Counted from the first letter of the stretch, positions 21,501 to 31,598 are shown. The stretch: 64,000 bases of DNA from Costus lasius (GCA_027563935.2 CM050454.1:48016596-48080595), one strand, 5' to 3'. Notes: generated by a model from the sequence alone, not told the origin. Made by a program: numbers and translations.

Positions 21501-23143
21501 AATGGGTAGAATATTTACAACAGTACACTTTTGTCTTAAAACACAAATCTGGATCTAACAACAAAGTTGCTGATGCTCTAAGTAGGGTAGTCTTCATTTT
21601 ACAAACTATGCATGTTGAACTTGTAGGATTTGAACATATGAAAACTGCTTACCTAGATTGCCCTGACTTTTCTGCTATTTATGATGATATGACTAGAGAT
21701 CCTATGAGTCACCCCATGTACACCCTTAGGGATGGGTATCTCTTCCTTGGGCCAACACTCTGTGTGCCTAAGTCCTCAATCCGGGATTTCCTAATTTGGG
21801 AACTCCATGGAGGAGGGTCTGCTGGGCACCATGGTCGAGAGAAGACCCGTGCCTTGGTCGAGGAAAGATTCTTTTGGCCTCAACTCTACCGAGATGTGGC
21901 CAAGGTAGTTAGGCACTGTGGAACCTGTCAATCCACTAAAGTCCAGAAGCACAATTTTGGACTGTACACCCCTCTGCCTATTCCCCAGGCACCGTGGCAG
22001 GACATTAGTATGGACTTTGTTCTAGGATTGCCTAGGACTGCTGCTAGGCATGACTCTATTTATGTTGTGGTAGACCGGTTCACAAAAATGGCTCATTTCA
22101 TACCTTGTACTAAAACTACCGATGCCTCCCATATGGCTAGAATCTTCTTTAGAGACATTGTTAGGTTGCATGGTACCCCTCTCACTATAGTTTCGGATAG
22201 AGATACTAGATTTGTTAGTCATTTCTGGAGAACACTATGGGCTCTTTTAGGCACAAAACTGAAGTTCTCAACGGCCTACCATCCCCAGACGGATGGGCAG
22301 ACCGAAGTGATCAACAGATCACTCGGGAGCATCCTTAGGAGTCTCGTAGGAGAACGCCCCAGTGATTGGGACAAGCTGTTACCTACAGCTGAGTTTTCCT
22401 ACAATAGTGTTCCTAACAGGACTACTGGTCTGTCTCCTTTCCAGGCAAATCTAGGATACCAGCCTAACAAGCCAATTGACCTATTTTCTGCCCCTAAACA
22501 TTGCAAGACCTCTATTTCGGCCCGAGATTATGCTTTTCATATTTCGCAATTACATCATGAGCTATTCAGTAAAATTCAGGACTCTGTCAATCAATATCGT
22601 GATGATACTAATAAACATCGCCGAGAGAAGGTATTTTCTGTAGGGGATCAGGTAATGTTGCGGGTCCGCGAGGAGCGCATCCAAGGACCCGGCCGCAAGT
22701 TGGACGCCAAGGGCATTGGGCCCTTCACTATTCTGAAGAAGGTCAACGATAATGCCTATCTCCTGGACCTACCACCAGAACTGGGGATATCCTCCACCAT
22801 CAATGTGGAGGATCTGACGCTGTATCATCCGCCTCTCTCTATACAAGAACCAGACACTTGCCACGACTCAGAGATTGAGGCCATACTCGAGGACCAGACC
22901 CGACTCACCCCTGATGAGGTACAGCTTTATTACCGCATCAAATTTACTGATGGTGAGGAGGCCTGGCTTCCCGAGGCTGAGCTTGCTAGGTCCGCACCCG
23001 AGCTTCTCCAAGGGTACAAAGATAATTCTCCAGAGGAGAATTTTTCCCACCCCGGGAGAGCTGATGTGGGACCAAAGCAGGACCTTCGGAGGTCCACCCG
23101 GGTCCGAAAGAAGCCCTCTCGGTATGGCTATCCTAGCCATTAG
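18512..23143 (+). CDS. G2 gag-pol polyprotein with chromodomain, 1543 codons
   Basis: I chose the ATG at 18512 (MATRSGAPYGLNQ); the frame is open further upstream but has no earlier ATG. Order: gag; CCHC zinc knuckle (Cys319, Cys322, His327, Cys332); protease IDGGSS (Asp414; DGG rather than DSG is usual in related chromoviruses); RT with YFDD at 768-771; RNase H (FEVDCDASG, about 911-919); integrase zinc finger (ELHGGGSAGHHG...CGTC), core aspartates (SMDFVLG, VSDRDTRF) and Glu in GQTEVINR; then VEDLTLYH and a chromodomain (about 1450-1512). The last 26 codons (RRSTRVRKKPSRYGY) lie inside the 3' LTR. All catalytic residues I checked are present and I saw no stop or frameshift. The product should support a full replication cycle, and the chromodomain suggests heterochromatin targeting. 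Confidence 0.97.
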   Translation: MATRSGAPYGLNQAIDHEVSALSIEMASLRETLATLQHSMGVIDNRLNTLESNSKMDPQTTSRPNSGSHPREPNVQGSPSHTPRVNHAQTEWEGPHAPQAPYHRPREYDVQRAIKINPPTFGGSLNPKEFLDWATKLDQYFEYSLMHHESKVRFTKCLLEGSARLYWTHVERTIERDGKPPVESWDEMKYLLRQKYVPPGFMQKLKDELNSHTQGSSTVEAYQSKLEELLIRCEAKEDQGMILSRFKNGLRPDIKRALTYFQLDTPEIAYQRALEVEQELKNRKETLPPRPIYRPAPMHLPSSSNPKPRTAQTTDIPTCYNCRQEGHFAKECPKKVMKVMVLAEEDIDPEPTLEEDPDQEIEVNDYDSSDDIFNTLGVVRCTLVKPTPTEDWRRTSIFHTYTKCHGHMCKVVIDGGSSLNAVSHIAATKLNLKMEPRPSPYNISWVNQTSVPVTHRCLVPIQFGTYEDKIWCDVLTMDVAQILLGRPWLYDMDVVHYGRTNTYVFTHKDQKIRLKPSLPKELRATTSKGKIEEPKKDQPTIQLIRPQTFTKEIIEDQPLYTLVIKETNPEVDEKPPPEVESLLQEFSELTPEDLPEGPPPLRDIQHAIDLVPGSSLPNLPHYRMNPTEHEELKRQVDDLLCKGYIRESLSPCAVPALLTPKKDGSWRMCIDCRAINKITIKYRFPIPRLDDMLDMLVGSKWFSKLDLRSGYHQVRIREGDEWKTAFKTKDGLYEWLVMPFGLTNAPSTFMRLMTQVLRPYIGKFLVVYFDDILIYSKSQKEHLGHLRQTLTLLRDEKLYVNLKKCSFLSPRVVFLGFIVSDLGLQADPSKVQAILDWPEPKTLTEVRSFHGLATFYRRFIRNFSTIVAPITNCMKQGDFSWTKSANRAFTELKSRMTSAPVLRLPDFGKVFEVDCDASGIGIGGTLSQEGHPIAFFSEKLNEAKQKYSTYDKEFYAVVQSLRHWRHYLLHHEFTLNSDHQALSYLSAQRKLNARHAKWVEYLQQYTFVLKHKSGSNNKVADALSRVVFILQTMHVELVGFEHMKTAYLDCPDFSAIYDDMTRDPMSHPMYTLRDGYLFLGPTLCVPKSSIRDFLIWELHGGGSAGHHGREKTRALVEERFFWPQLYRDVAKVVRHCGTCQSTKVQKHNFGLYTPLPIPQAPWQDISMDFVLGLPRTAARHDSIYVVVDRFTKMAHFIPCTKTTDASHMARIFFRDIVRLHGTPLTIVSDRDTRFVSHFWRTLWALLGTKLKFSTAYHPQTDGQTEVINRSLGSILRSLVGERPSDWDKLLPTAEFSYNSVPNRTTGLSPFQANLGYQPNKPIDLFSAPKHCKTSISARDYAFHISQLHHELFSKIQDSVNQYRDDTNKHRREKVFSVGDQVMLRVREERIQGPGRKLDAKGIGPFTILKKVNDNAYLLDLPPELGISSTINVEDLTLYHPPLSIQEPDTCHDSEIEAILEDQTRLTPDEVQLYYRIKFTDGEEAWLPEAELARSAPELLQGYKDNSPEENFSHPGRADVGPKQDLRRSTRVRKKPSRYGYPSH

Positions 23144-24836
23144 ATATGGCTTCCTTAGGACCCCCTTTTGTTGCTTATTTTGTCTTAGATTAGGGTGCAT
23201 CATATGGTAGGTTAGATCCACCCTCCCATTACACCATGTAGTTACATGCCTAGGATCCGCCACTTATGTATAGTAGGTTAGTGCATGAAATTGATGTAAT
23301 AGTATAGGTCAACTCCAATCTTGGAATGCAAGTCAAAATCAGGTCAAGACAACTCCAAGAGATGCCATGGGCCATCAGCCCAACTCAAGAGGAAATCAGC
23401 CCACCCCAACCTAATGGAGCAACACCACAAGTACCCCAACTTCCACCATCCTAGTTGGCAGCCATGTGGAGTTCACCTTCATCTCTAATCAAGTCAAGGA
23501 GCAGCCAGCTCAATGACCTATTTCAGCTCAACATGCGCCAGCCATCAAAGTCAAGGGGCAGCTTGAAACAATGCCCACTTCAGTCCATCATGCGCCAGCC
23601 CCCAAAGTCAAGGAGCAGCCTGCACTTTGCAACAACTTCAGTCCCTTCAAGTGCCAGCCGCCCATGCCAATTTGCAGCCTGCAATGTCAGCCATCAGCAG
23701 CCTCTTCAGTCCACTCTCATCTCAGATTTCGAACTTACCAACCTGCTGAAGACTTCAGAGTTCAACCTCCAAGCAATCGCCCATTTGGAAGAAGAAACCA
23801 GCCCTTGAGTTGTCTACATCATCTTTGACTTGTGTGACTTGTTTTTGAACTTAGGAAGGGAGATAACCGTTGGAGACTCCCCTATATGATGTAAATTCTT
23901 GTAAAGCCATCAGTTAGTGTTGAATGAAATTTCAAAATTCTGAAGTGTGTCTTCAAATGGTGTGTGTCACCTAACCCCCCTCATCCTTCCAACCCTTGCC
24001 GAGAGCCCCCCTTTCCTTCCCCTCTTGCTCTTCCACCTTCTTCCACCCTATGCGCTTGTCTTGAAGATGGGAGCTCACGCCACTTCCTCCCTCTAGCCTT
24101 GAAGAGCCTTCAATCAAGAGGAGGAGCTGGACACATTCGAGACTCAAGAAGGTGCCATCAACTCCATGCCGAGAACAAGCCACCCCCACTTTAGCTAAGT
24201 CTTCTTCCCCTTTGGGTCATTGTTCTTGTTAATTGTTGTTGTGGTTCTTGATACTTGTTGGACAGCCCCTTTGCACTTACGTTTGCTTTCTGCAGGAGGC
24301 GCAAGGCCATGGGATGACAAGCAAGCTATCCCCTCTTCTCTCCCCCTAAGCCTAGATAGTCTAAACTATGTTAACAAGGGAATTTGGAGTCTAGCCTCCC
24401 CCTTGATTGTCTTGTGTATTGGCCTCTTAATATTATTTTCAAAATTCACCCACGCATGTGTGGGATGCTGCAATGACATGTGTGTAAGCTCATAGGGCCC
24501 TACTTCGTGAGATTCCACCATTGGACCGGTGAAGAACGGGAAGGACACCCTTTCTATTCTCAAAGGGTGCAAGGTGAGTTCCTCCCTTAGATTAGCCCTA
24601 GTTTCTTATGGTAGAACCGCATGCTATGTCTACTTGAGGTTTTAGAATCACATGATAAGCTTTACTAGAAGTGCATGATAAGATTAGTTGCTGAATGTAG
24701 CTTCGGATTTCATTATAAGATTATCAAACCTAATTTCTCAAAGCGTTAGTTTAAATGGGTTTCATAGTTATATCTTAATAGCATATGTTTTTTCAAAAAG
24801 CGTTGTTTGAATGTTGCATGTTTGGCCCCCCCATCA
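23062..24836 (+). repeat. 3' LTR of G2 (1775 bp)
   Basis: It starts TGATGTGGGACC inside the last codons of gag-pol and ends ...CCCCCCATCA, followed by GTTTG. The short purine stretch before it (CGGGAGAGC) is a weak polypurine tract candidate. It matches the 5' LTR without substitutions that I could see. Confidence 0.96.
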
Positions 24837-25109
24837 GTTTGAGCCTTATGTATTTTGATGACACCAAACTATATAGTAGATTTTGTATATTTTCAGACAT
24901 CTTTTCATGCTAAATTGTGGATCTTTTGCTTGTTTTCACTATAAATTCATCGAATATTGCAAAGTCTACTACTGTTTTGGTTTTTCTCAATTTTCAGGTA
25001 AAAAGGCACTATTTCATAGAGTTTTCAAGCAAAATCAAATACATAGAAGAATTACCATCATCAAGAGGAAATTACCCCAGAAATTTCACGCAAAACGGAG
25101 CAAGTCAGC

Positions 25110-25480
25110 ATATTACGGTAGTGCCGTAATCTATTTTACGGTACCGCAATTTTAGACAGTACCGTAAAATCCGAGCCCTGCCATATTTTTAGGATTTTGT
25201 AAAAAGAGAGTTATTCGGATTTTACTGCACTGCCGTAAACAATATTATGGTACCATATTTCAGAGCGCTTCAGAATAGAAATTTTGCCCGATTTTATGAC
25301 ACCACCGTAAAGGATTACACGGGCCATATTTTCCGATCACTTCCGAACAGAAAGTTTTCTCGATTTTACGGCAGCACCGTAAACCAGATTACGGTGTCGT
25401 AATTCCCAGACGACATTAGAACAGAAGACTCAAGCAATTTTACGGCAGTGCCGTAAACTATTCCACTACCGTAATTCCTG
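25110..25480. repeat. Cluster of TTACGG...CCGTAA inverted repeats (Ath4 LTR)
   Basis: Examples: ATTACGGTAGTGCCGTAAT at 25113, TTACGGTACCG at 25136, TTTACGGCAGCACCGTAAA near 25376, TTTACGGCAGTGCCGTAAA near 25440. At least ten half-sites lie in 370 bp. Similar clusters are in the other Athila LTRs and in NA-E. Confidence 0.8.
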
Positions 25481-26284
25481 TTCTGAACGCGACGCCCAGG
25501 TTAACTTCGACACCTGATTTTTACGGAGAGGATTGTGGGCAATCCAGAACTTTAAATTGATTACCATAAGAAGTAAAAAGAGTGCTTTTGATGGAAGAAT
25601 TACGCACACACCGGAAGCCCCAATTTTCATCCACTATCGAGGGAGAAATTGCGATTCACCTCGCCGCCTAGGGTTTTGCCGCCGCGCTCGATCCAGACGA
25701 TCTCCGGCCGTGATTTTTCTACTGAAGCTTCGTCTGAAGGAGGAGACAACACACCAGAAGTTTTAGATTGAAAGGAGATCAATTGGAAGAGAAATTGAAG
25801 AAAAAAAGAGTCGTCGACACTATTCATCGACGTTCTTTGCAAATTACGGCTGTGAAATACTTCATAACCGTGCTGTATTTTTTAAACTTCTCATTTCCTT
25901 TGATTTTCGATCTTCTGAAACCATGACTCATTGTAATTCCTTCATGATGATAGCTTAAACTACTTTTGGGACATGGGGGAGTAATTCACTTAATTTCCAA
26001 TGACTAGATGACTACTTTTTCAATATTTCGTTGTGTTTAATCTTAGCATGATGATTTTGCTTATGTGATAATTGTGCTTAGACTCTCTATAAGTTCATGT
26101 TACTAATTATGTTCTTAGAATTTTCGCTGTTGACTGAAAGGTAATTGCTTGAGAATTTGGAACCCTAGAATTGCATGTTAGGAACCCTTCCTTAGGTTAG
26201 ATCCAACTTGATCTATTCTAGTAGAATAATTGCCATGATTATAACATGAATCTATAGATCGATGTCTATTTTCCAAACGTGGAG

Positions 26285-26520
26285 ATCTTGTGCGAAAATA
26301 ATGATCGAAACATTGGAGATCCATGAGTAAAACTAGTGTCGAGACTCGGACGAACAAAAGTGATCCTTGAGACTCCACTAGAGGTTATCAACCTAGAATT
26401 CGGATGCACGAAAGTGATCCTTGAGTTCATTGTTTGATGATTTACTTATCTTCAGCGTTGGGACGAATCTTGCGCGAAAGCGAATATATATCCCTGTGCG
26501 GTTGTTTGCACGAAAGTGAA
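26285..26520 (+). repeat. Repeated GCACGAAAGTGA-type motif in the Ath4 LTR
   Basis: Five variants occur within 235 bp: TGTGCGAAAATAATGA (26290), GACGAACAAAAGTGATCC (26349), TGCACGAAAGTGATCC (26405), TTGCGCGAAAGCGAA (26470) and TTGCACGAAAGTGAA (26507). Two sit in a longer repeat that continues TCCTTGAG. The complement occurs in the Ath1 (50430-50500), Ath3 (55400-55470) and Ath2 (59165-59235) LTRs. Candidate regulatory repeat; function unknown. Confidence 0.7.
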
Positions 26521-26923
26521 ACAATCCTTTTATTAAGTAAATTACACCTTCATCATGATAAAATTGAACTGACGAAATCCTTATTCGTATCTAGTCATAA
26601 ATGTTAAAGTGAATGAAACCCTAGTCCCAGCTTTTCTCTCTGATAATTCTGTTTTAGTTTCCGATTGCTATTTTTCACTACTTCGAATTGCCTAGATAGT
26701 AAGAAATCAACTATTTGATATTCAACAACATAGGTCTTTGTGGGTTCGATATCTTAATTATTACTTCGAGTATCTGTGCACTTGCGGAGATAACAATAAG
26801 TGTGGTAACCGAACAAGTTTTTAGAGCTGTATCAAGGGGTGACAAGTCCCTGTGCGCCAATACTTAGGTATTGGCTGTGACTTTAAGAATAAGTTTAGTT
26901 TACCTACTTGTTGGGATACAACA

Positions 26924-27694
26924 GTTGTACGCCTCCCGGTAATGAAACCTAGGTTGGCAGCGTGAAACTCGATTTCTCCTTTGTCAGTGGATGAAAATTA
27001 GGGCTTTTGGTGTCTCCTCCTTCCTCTCGTCCAAAGCTCTTCTTTTGCTTCTTATGGCTTTGAATTTTATGGCCTGGATCGTCTGCAATCGATCCCGCAA
27101 AAATCAGACTCAATTTTGACTGTGAAAATCGGGTCTCCAGGTGGTAATTACGGCCGTATTTTTTGTTACGGCCCTGCCGTAATTTCAGTCGAGTTCTTGG
27201 ATCGAAACCATTTGACAATTACGGCACCGTAATATCGGTTATGGTAGTGCCGTCATTTCAGCCAAAATTTATGGTCGAAAAGCGCTCCAAATTACGGCTA
27301 GTGAGAATCTTTATGGTAGTGTCATAATTTCTGAAATTCTTTCTAGATGAAAATTTCCTAAATTATGGCAATGCTCTGATATTATGGTAGCCGGTTAAAA
27401 TACGGTCCCATAATATAGATTACGACCTTGCCGTAAGTTGGTCTAAAGCTCCAATCTTAATGAAATTTGACGTGTAATTTCCTCTGGATGGTGGGAACCC
27501 ATTCATGCATCTGGAATTGCTTAAAAACGCCTAAAAATCGTGCCTTTTTACCTGAAAATCATCAAAAACCAAAAAGAGTGTAGATTCCATTGTATTTGAT
27601 AAAAAAGGCATAAAAATAAGCAAAGGTTTGTAATTTTTGACACAAAAAGTTATTTGAAATGGCACATAATTTACTATAAATTTCGGTGTCATCA
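26924..27694 (-). repeat. Ath1 3' LTR, right part only
   Basis: On the minus strand it starts TGATGACACCGAAAT at 27694 and matches the Ath1 5' LTR closely (51145-51915), including a TTACGG/CCGTAA cluster at 27146-27440. It ends at 26924 where Ath4 was inserted; the remaining roughly 1 kb should be left of the Ath4 body, off-window. Confidence 0.85.
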
Positions 27695-28101
27695 AGCACA
27701 TATGGCTCAAACTTTGCTTGTCCTCAAGCAAAAATCAAAAATTGATCATAGGCATATATTTTCTCATGAAGAATAAATTTCTAAAATACAATCACTAATG
27801 AAAAATCCACCGATTGATTTATAAAATTTTAAATAGACATATCATCTTTTGAATTCTATCCACAAGTTCCACAACTTAATCAAATAAAACTTCGCAACTA
27901 GTATAAAAAATAGAATTTCAATCTCAAGAATTCATCCAATTTTCAGTTCAAATCTAATATAATTTTGTTTACAGGAATAGGATATCCAAAGTCTTTTTCC
28001 ACTCAAAATTTTCTTTTATTTTTTTTATTCTTTTTGTGTTTTTGATGGTATGTACCCACATAGATACACACTTTTTATTTGGGACTTCAACTCTTGTCTT
28101 A

Positions 28102-28227
28102 GGTACCACTGTCAATTTTACACAGTGCCAAGTAGAGGAGTCATTTTCTTTTTCTTTCTCTCAATTTTTTTTTCTTTTTAGACTTCAACCCATATCTTCG
28201 GTTCCACTGTCAATTTTACACAGTGCC
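28102..28227 (-). other. Two copies of a conserved 3'-UTR hairpin (Ath1)
   Basis: On the minus strand, GGCACTGT and ACAGTGGTACC flank a 9-base loop at 28129-28102. A second copy lies at 28227-28201, within a duplicated segment of about 97 bp. The same hairpin, with changed bases, occurs at 57275-57302 (Ath3), 60820-60847 (Ath2) and 47590-47616 (NA-E, plus strand). Confidence 0.7.
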
Positions 28228-28896
28228 AAGTAGGGGAGTCACTCACTATTTTTGGATTTTAGATTCTCTCTTGCCAACAAATAGCAAATAGACTAAACAT
28301 TAACTAGACTAATCAATTGACATCAATTCAAAATTACACTCATATGCTAATTTTGTTTAACAAGTAGTTTCACTTTTAAATCAAATTCTTGAAACAATAT
28401 ATCCACCTAAAATCTCATTCATCAATCAATGAAAAATTTCAAAAGTAGATATATATTAAAGAAATAAATTAGACACAATATACCTAGACCTAATCACAAG
28501 CATGAGTTCATTCACCATTAGTAGAATCATACAAGTCACCAACAATAGATTCCTTAAATATATAGACCAGGCCATAAATCAATCATATCATCATAAAAAT
28601 ATATTCATCAGTCATGAAAGTAACACAATGTTATATCAACAAGCATGCACCTCCACAGGGTGCTCAAAATATCAAAATATCATCATGCAACCATATCGAA
28701 ATAAACATCAATATCAAAATGTGATATTACAACCCCATCGAATAGACATCAAAGCACATAGCAATAGTAGACACAACAAGTTTGTAGAGTTATCCCTCAT
28801 AAAAACAAATGAAAAATCAGTAAGATAAGGAAAATAGAATGCAAAGAAATAAGGAAAAGGGATACTCACAAAACTCTACTCATCATCTGATCTAAT

Positions 28897-30285
28897 CTAC
28901 TCGGTGTCCTCCTCTGCCGCATCCATAGGATCTAAGGGCTGATCTCTCTGGTGCCCGCTATGGTCTCCACCTCTCCTCGAGTCCTGGAATCCATAATGAT
29001 CAAATAAGAAATTCCCCATCTCTTCCATATAGTTGCTGAGATGCTCCACATCGTAGTGAAGGTGAAGCATCGAGTCCTTCATCTGGCCCATAGTGTCCAT
29101 CATCCTCTCCATATGATGTCCCTGACGATATATCTTAGAGGAGAGTGCCTGGAATCCGGGGTCAAAAGCACTAGACCATCCTCGAGTTGGTATGTGGGAA
29201 GAATCAGCAGCTGGGGGAGTAGGATCAATAGGCTGGTGAGATGGTGACTCCATACCATAAGGATCATCTCTTCCACTCCAAGTGGGTGGTGGTGGAACTG
29301 CACTCAACGGTGGTGTAAAGGCGGCCTTGGCAGTACTCGGTTAAAGCTTCCAATTCGCTCTTTCTTTCACAGTGGTCTTCTCTACATGGGGTAATGGTAG
29401 AGTAGGGACATTTGGTCCAAGGATCAAACAAAAGACATCCCATTCTCTAACTATCATTTTCATTGCCATGCAAGACTAGAGATCAAGCCTTGCATTCCCC
29501 CCTTGCCACTTCTATTCCATAAGGCTCAACATTCAGATGTAGGGCTATAGGTGTAATCAGCCCTCCTATTACAATTGCTCCCTTTTTCGCCCTAGCCACT
29601 TTATCCATGTGTTTCACCAGAAATAATGCAACATCTACTACTATTCCATTCAGCATCCCCCAAAGAAAGTAAAGCTCAGATTGTCTTACCATGCCATCAC
29701 TGTCTCCTCTGCCAAAGACACTGTTGGCAAGAACTCTATGAACATACTTTATACAAGGAATTGCAATCTTTGATGTACTAGTAGAAACAACAGAAAAGTG
29801 AGTCTCGTGGGTAATCTGGTTCCAGAACACATTCTCAATTAACCCAATTGGTATTTGGGTATGCCCTCCAGAACCTAAGTGAAAGACAGACCTGACTTCC
29901 CACAAATTTAACTTCCTCTCCACATTTGCTAATCTGAATGTGATATCTCCTTCAGCAGGCCCATTGGAAAACTCCCTTAGATACACATTCAAGCTACTCA
30001 AAAACTCCAAAGCTAGTGGCAAATAGGTATACGGCGTCATCTAAAAAATTTTCTGGCTCTGATCTGCTCAAACATCCAAGATACATCCTCATAAAGCCCA
30101 AGTGTCTCTAATGTCCTTCTATCAGCATATTTGGTATTGACAACCCTTCTTTCCACGAATTGATTGTACGTCGACTCTTGAATTTCATCCCTAAAAATAA
30201 TGCCATAGGGATTTGGTGGTGAAGAAGATGTGGCTTGTCCTTTTCCTCTCTTCTTTGAAACTACTTGTTTGATCTTGGGTGCCAT
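28897..30285 (-). pseudogene. Ath1 3' ORF, similar to the ATHILA ORF-1 family, broken
   Basis: Three successive minus-strand pieces make up one degraded protein. 30285-30037 begins MAPKIKQVVSKKRGKGQ. 30040-29483 contains FRLANVERKLNLWEVRSVF, YVHRVLANSVFGRGDSDG and GAIVIGGLITPIA. 29307-28897 is a hydrophilic end with a possible coiled coil (MERMMDTMGQMKDSMLHL). The middle piece resembles, from memory, the conserved core of the plant ATHILA ORF-1 family (Pfam PF03078), found in Athila elements and of unknown function. The first two pieces overlap in the tetranucleotide ATGA after a T6 run, so a frameshift is likely. Placement between polyprotein and 3' LTR fits Athila. Not searched. Confidence 0.72.
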
Positions 30286-30864
30286 GAGTGAACTAAAGCT
30301 GCAACTTGAATTTCAAGACAATATAGCAAAGTATAGCTAACACTGTACTCAAATAATACTTACAACATGAAAAATAATACTCATTAATCATTATAGAAGC
30401 TAGAATCAACTAATATGTCTGCTTGAACTCAAAGATTTCAGTGGGAGAAAAAGGGGCGAAATGTGAATAGTGAAAATTCAGCAATCTAGCTTGTTTAAGC
30501 TTAAATCTCTTCACATAAATTGGTCAAAAACAATAGAAACCGACAAGAACAGGTCGCCTATCATCTAAGAAGTAAATGGTAGCAAGAATCCCTGAAAATG
30601 ACTAAAAATCGAAGACAAACGATGAAAGGGGCGAAATATGCGTAAAAACTCACCAAAATTGAGAAATTGGGCAAATGAGTACCAGATCGGCGGTGATAAC
30701 CAAAAAGGAAAGATCACCGGTGAGCTCTGACTGTCGGAGATGGTCGGAGTTCGAAGGTCGGTGCTCGAACGAGTGGGAACGAGTGAGAAAACCCAAACCA
30801 CGGCCCATAAAACCCTAAAAAATGGCGCAGGAATCATGTTTAAAAATAGAATTACAGTAGTAAA

Positions 30865-31325
30865 ATCCATTATGGCGGTGCCGTAATCTGGTGAATTTGA
30901 AAAACACGGGCTGTAAAATGAATACGGTAGTACCGTAATTTTCAGAAAACTCTCGGGTAAAAAATCTGTAGCAAATACGATACCACAAAAATGGTTACAG
31001 CAGTGCCGTATTTTGCTCGATATTCTCTAATGATAAAATGGTCAAAATTACGGTGCCGTTAAACTGAAAACGGTAGTGCCGTAAAAATTAAGATTTTTTT
31101 TTGAAGGAAAATAAAATAAAACATCAACTCAAAAATACGGCATTGTGGAATTCATTATGGCAGTGCGGTAAAAGCAATGAAACTCTTGGTAAGATTTTGT
31201 GCACAAAATACAGTACCGTGAAAATACTTACTACAGTACCATTATCTCGTCAAAATTTTCTACCTGAAATTGACAGGAATTACGGTACCGTAATGTGAAT
31301 TACGGTAGTGCCGTAATTTGCACCA
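30865..31325. repeat. TTACGG/CCGTAA inverted-repeat cluster in the Ath1 internal region
   Basis: Sites such as GGCGGTGCCGTAAT (30874), TACGGTAGTACCGTAATTT (30920), ACGGTGCCGT (31050) and TTACGGTAGTGCCGTAATTT (31299) recur through 460 bp between protease and 3' ORF. This cluster lies outside the LTR, but has the same motif as the LTR clusters. Confidence 0.75.
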
Positions 31326-31598
31326 AAACTTGCTTACCTACAAAAATAAAAGAAAAAATTAGTTCTAAGGGCAAACTAAGTCAAAAGTAACTAAAATAAA
31401 GCAAACTAAAGTATGAAAGCTTGGGTTGCCTGCCAAGAAGCGCTAATTTAGAGATCTTTAGCTTGACCCTTTTGCAATCAGATTTGATCTTAAATTTTTG
31501 AATTTCCACTCTGATTTTCCTTTGATTTGAGCATTTCTTTCAATCACATAAGGCTCAGCCTTGAAACAATGTCCAAATTTGCTCAAGATCTTCTTTCC

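Larger units (their letters stand above)
16457..24836 (+). mobile_element. G2: complete Ty3/gypsy chromovirus, 8380 bp
   Basis: It has two LTRs, an initiator-Met primer site, one uninterrupted gag-pol frame with a C-terminal chromodomain, and a perfect 5-bp target duplication (GTTTG). Reading the LTRs side by side I found no base substitutions; the only difference is an extra 118-bp tandem unit in the 5' LTR. It looks like a recent insertion and possibly an autonomous element. Lineage is CRM/Galadriel-like, judged from DGGSS protease, NARHAKWVE in RNase H and NVEDLTLYH after integrase (family recall, not searched). Confidence 0.96.
24856..26923 (+). repeat. 3' LTR of Ath4 (2068 bp), Athila type
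   Basis: It starts TGATGACACCAAAC, like the LTRs of Ath1-Ath3, and ends GGGATACAACA at 26923. There it meets the interior of the Ath1 3' LTR, with GTTGT (26924-26928) as presumed target duplication. The undisrupted Ath1 5' LTR also has GTTGT at the matching place (51145-51149). It carries a CCGTAA/TTACGG hairpin cluster (25110-25480), the repeated GCACGAAAGTGA motif (26285-26520) and, about 110 bp from its end, a decayed second LTR-end/primer-site-like sequence (GAACAAGTTTTTAGAGCTGT). No coding sequence. Confidence 0.85.
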
